The notes under the pieces are model-generated. The model worked only from the letters and a program-made list of their open reading frames with translations. It did not search any database and was not told the origin of the DNA. Of a stretch of DNA of 60,251 nt, positions 58,024 through 60,251 are shown piece by piece (the first letter of the stretch is position 1; each line of letters begins with the position of its first letter). The stretch covers positions 633,550 through 693,800 of the forward strand of contig NZ_GL892076.1 of assembly GCF_000213975.1 (NCBI RefSeq), read 5' to 3'. A program made the position numbers and the translations under genes. This DNA is from Centipeda periodontii DSM 2778. GTDB lineage: Bacteria > Bacillota > Negativicutes > Selenomonadales > Selenomonadaceae.

Positions 58024-58950
58024 TTATTCGCTGTCAGTGGCGTAGAAATCCAACAGCTTTCGCGAGAATTCCTGCTCCTTCTTTCGAATGAACTGGAGCA
58101 GGCGTCGCTTGAATAAAATGATCTCTCGGCGCCTCGTCTGTTCCGTCACCTTTTCTGTTACCATGAACAGCTCGCGCACCGGACTTCCAATCGGCAGCCC
58201 GGATATCGAGCAGCGCCGTTCCTCCAAAAAATTCATGCAGACGCTGCATGGCGCGAAAAACCAGCTGCTCTCATCCAGCCAGTCCAAGGCGATCTTTGCG
58301 GAATCGACGGAGAACTTTGGTGGATACGAATATGGGAAATACTTGTTGTGCCACCTTCGATATTCTTCGCCCCAGTTGAAAAAAATCTGCTGCTCGATAT
58401 CCAGATCGGAGGGGCGCAACATCTTTTTATGGTAGTCCGGATTTTGCGTTACGACCATCAAATTTTCTTCGTGGATCTTTTGCACATGGAGGTTTGGAAT
58501 GATAAACCGAGAAAGCGGAAAGCCGATATCGATGAGGTTCAGGCGAACTTGTTCATAGATTTCGAGCGTATGCAGCGTTTTCACCTGAAGATGCCAAGTG
58601 ATTTTGTCCTGCTTCAATTCCCGAAAGAATTCGTTGAAAAAATAATTGTTTACACTGTTTACCGACCCAATGCTGATTTCCAGATGTTCCTTTTCATATT
58701 TGAAATTTTCCAGTTCATGGTCAAGCTGCAGCCATTTTCGGGCGATGGGGAGAAAGCTCATCCCTGCGGATGTGAGCTCCGTGCGTTTTGCACCCTTACT
58801 GCGGACGATAAGGTTTGTTCCAAGTCGCTGCTCCAGCTCTTTGAGCCGATGACTTACTGTGGCCTGCGTCACGTACATCGCTCGAGCCGCTTTGCTGATA
58901 TTTTGCATGACGGATACCGTTACAAAGGTATCGATTAACTCCCGCTCCAA
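58024..58950 (-). CDS. LysR-family transcriptional regulator
   Basis: A 308-residue regulator. The N-terminal winged helix reads FVTVSVMQNISKAARAMYVT and QATVSHRLKELEQRLGTNL; the rest is a periplasmic-binding-type effector domain. The TTG at 58950 is favoured because GGAGGG lies seven bases upstream; the in-frame ATG at 58968 contains that GGAGGG downstream of itself and has no ribosome site. It is divergent from the remains of an MFS transporter, its probable former target. Codon use is visibly more A/T-rich than in neighbouring genes, which may reflect transfer. Confidence 0.88.
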   Translation of the reverse strand: MERELIDTFVTVSVMQNISKAARAMYVTQATVSHRLKELEQRLGTNLIVRSKGAKRTELTSAGMSFLPIARKWLQLDHELENFKYEKEHLEISIGSVNSVNNYFFNEFFRELKQDKITWHLQVKTLHTLEIYEQVRLNLIDIGFPLSRFIIPNLHVQKIHEENLMVVTQNPDYHKKMLRPSDLDIEQQIFFNWGEEYRRWHNKYFPYSYPPKFSVDSAKIALDWLDESSWFFAPCSVCMNFLEERRCSISGLPIGSPVRELFMVTEKVTEQTRRREIILFKRRLLQFIRKKEQEFSRKLLDFYATDSE

Positions 58951-58982
58951 AATCAGCCCTCCTCTCATAATAGTTCATTAAA

Positions 58983-59525
58983 CATGGTACGCGATTTCTC
59001 CATGCGCTTTCGATCTTCTTTACGTCCGTCGCGACGCTGATCATGGGCCTTGCGAACTCGGGGCTGCAGCTCAAATGGGCGCGTGCGCTGCTCGGGCTGG
59101 CCGAAGGCCCGATCAACATCGGATCTGTCTCCGTCATCAACAAATGGTTTCCCACGCAGGAAAAGGGATTGCGATGGGGCTGTATCTCTCCTCCATCAAA
59201 TTTGCCCCCGCCTTCGTGCCGCCCCTTTGTGCATGGCTGATCATGACATACGGTTGGCGCAGCGTATTCTATGCCTTTGCTGTGCCCGGTTTCTTCCTCA
59301 CGGTTCTCTGGTATTTCTTTGTGCGCGACAACCCGCGCGACAGCAAGTTTGTCAATGAGGCGGAAGTCCACTACATCGAGAATCCCGTCATCCCGTCCGT
59401 TGCGGAGAAAAAGGATGCCACAGACAATACGACGACCAGCATTGGCGGCACATTGGATCGCCTCATCCGCACGCGTATCGTTGAGCCATTGGCGAACAAC
59501 GCACAGATTCTACGTTTCTCGCCTA
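58983..59525 (+). pseudogene. Decayed MFS transporter (sugar-acid/ACS type)
   Basis: The frame lacks its start and first helix, reads ALSIFFTSVATLIMGLANSG and EGPINIGSVSVINKWFPTQE, then shifts frame around 59165 at GGAAAAGGGA and continues as GIAMGLYLSSIKFAPAFV through AWLIMTYGWRSVFYAFAVPG to IRTRIVEPLANNAQILRF. These are helices 2-6 and the central loop of an anion:cation symporter-type MFS protein (normally about 430 residues). It is truncated at both ends, frameshifted, and joined to another gene. Confidence 0.8.
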
Positions 59526-59839
59526 TCCTCGGAAGAGATGCGCTTGCGAAAATGAAGCCGAGCAGCATCCTCATCAATGCGGCACGCGGCGGCGTCGTCG
59601 ATGAGGTGGCGCTGGTGGAGGCGCTCAAAGAAAATCGAATCTTCGGTGCAGCTGTCGATGCCTTTGTCGAAGAGCCCGTACCGAAGAATCACAGGCTTTT
59701 CTCCTGTGGCAACTTCGTTGGCACGCCCCATAACGGCGCGAACACCGCGGACGCGCTGACGCGCATGGGAACAGAGGCGGTCGATGAGATCGTTCGTTTC
59801 GAGAGAGGAGAGGCGACGCGAACAAGGCTTGGGACATAG
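59526..59839 (+). pseudogene. C-terminal fragment of a D-2-hydroxyacid dehydrogenase
   Basis: About 104 residues in frame with the MFS remnant: LGRDALAKMKPSSILINAAR, GGVVDEVALVEALKENRIFG, AAVDAFVEEPVP and the active-site His region GTPHNGANT. This is the NAD-domain end of a phosphoglycerate dehydrogenase-like enzyme (normally about 310-330 residues). The N-terminal two thirds are missing; the junction to the transporter is near 59520. No start signal is present. Confidence 0.8.
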
Positions 59840-59920
59840 TGAAGTAACGAGGGAGGAAACAGCATTACTGTGTCTTTTATAATTTTTTGGGGCAAGCAGA
59901 GAAAAACTTGAAAAAGGGGG

Positions 59921-59950
59921 TTGACGAGAGTCAACCCTTTGTGTTATATT
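59921..59950 (+). promoter_or_regulatory. rRNA operon promoter
   Basis: TTGACG (59921-59926) and TATATT (59945-59950; or TTATAT one base earlier) with an 18- or 17-base spacer. The -35 lies within a perfect hairpin palindrome, GGGTTGAC-GAGA-GTCAACCC. GCGCCGATGAG follows as a possible discriminator region. Confidence 0.7.
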
Positions 59951-59956
59951 ATGACA

Positions 59957-60149
59957 GTCGCGCCGATGAGAGCTGCGAGGAACTGGAAAGAACCTTGAAG
60001 CCTTGTGCGGCGCAGGATGTACCCTGAAAACTACACAATGCAAAACACGTTAGAGGAAACTCTAACAAGCCAGATGCAACATCGTTGATGTCAGTCAACG
60101 AAACACAATTCTTTTACAAGAATGACATAATGAGCCAACAGGCTCTTCA
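59957..60149 (+). other. rRNA operon leader
   Basis: About 190 bases before 16S rRNA. Seen: hairpins GTTAGAG-GAAA-CTCTAAC and GAGCC-AACA-GGCTC, the firmicute-type spacer phrase CCTGAAAACTACACAATGC, and GGCTCTTCACATT, a possible boxA antitermination element. The stretch 59840-59920 shows nothing recognisable. Confidence 0.6.
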
Positions 60150-60251
60150 CATTAGCGGAGAGTTTGATCCTGGCTCAGGACGAACGCTGGCGGCGTGCTT
60201 AACACATGCAAGTCGAACGGGATGATTTAGAAGCTTGCTTTTAGAGAATCT
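60150..60251 (+). rRNA. rrs: 16S ribosomal RNA, 5' end (partial)
   Basis: AGAGTTTGATCCTGGCTCAG, then GACGAACGCTGGCGGCGTGC and TTAACACATGCAAGTCGAAC are the universal 5' end of bacterial 16S rRNA. The gene continues beyond the window. The V1 region (GGGATGATTTAGAAGCTTGC) could give a genus assignment when compared with a database. Confidence 0.98.

Overview
The window looks like a chromosomal segment of a Gram-negative Firmicute (Negativicutes), most likely an oral or rumen Selenomonas-type organism. The evidence is high-GC coding DNA, a firmicute-style secA-prfB pair, a CsaB pyruvyl transferase beside a DUF5693 membrane protein (cell-wall anchoring of S-layer proteins), a very large outer-membrane autotransporter with a C-terminal beta-barrel, and a 16S rRNA gene starting at the right edge. 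No tRNA or CRISPR array was seen.

Layout. 1-17 kb (+): the end of an Rpn-like nuclease, then a Ter-type stress system: vWA protein, PP2C-like phosphatase, protein kinase, PMCA-type calcium ATPase, TerD-family proteins interleaved with an AIM24-like protein, and a five-gene biosynthetic module (HpcH/HpaI-like lyase, ATP-grasp, phosphoribosyltransferase, StiP-like protein, HAD phosphatase). 17-25.5 kb (+): secA, prfB, a DUF2993 protein, a DUF5693 protein and csaB. 25.5-25.8 kb: a compact convergent locus that reads as a type I toxin-antitoxin pair. 25.9-32 kb (-): L,D-transpeptidase, sulfatase-like protein flanked by two truncated fragments of a phosphonate/phosphocholine pathway, trpS, a TRIC-type channel and a lipase.

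32-43 kb (-): a catabolic island with three control circuits. A sigma-54 activator sits upstream of a nitrilase / polysaccharide-deacetylase / CxxC protein / CobW GTPase operon that has a near-consensus sigma-54 promoter. A small molybdate-binding (Mop/TOBE) gene runs the other way behind a perfect CRP/FNR-type palindrome. A GntR regulator and an operon for a beta-hydroxyacid dehydrogenase, a four-carbon acid sugar kinase, a GlpF-like channel and a cyclase share an identical 15-bp operator. rpoN itself lies at 54.8 kb.

43-60 kb: nrdD behind a pair of NrdR-like boxes, a repeat-rich gap with a collapsed IS3-type element, the 2594-residue autotransporter, more palindromic repeats, a P-loop kinase, rpoN, a second convergent peptide/antisense-RNA locus with a degenerate tandem copy, a divergent clpX, a LysR regulator, a decayed MFS transporter fused to a dehydrogenase fragment, and the promoter and leader of an rRNA operon.

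The least described material is in the gaps between genes: the two convergent small-peptide/antisense-RNA loci, a MITE-like element with terminal inverted repeats whose partial copy coincides with a gene truncation, and an intergenic repeat family whose hairpin shows a compensatory base-pair change between copies.
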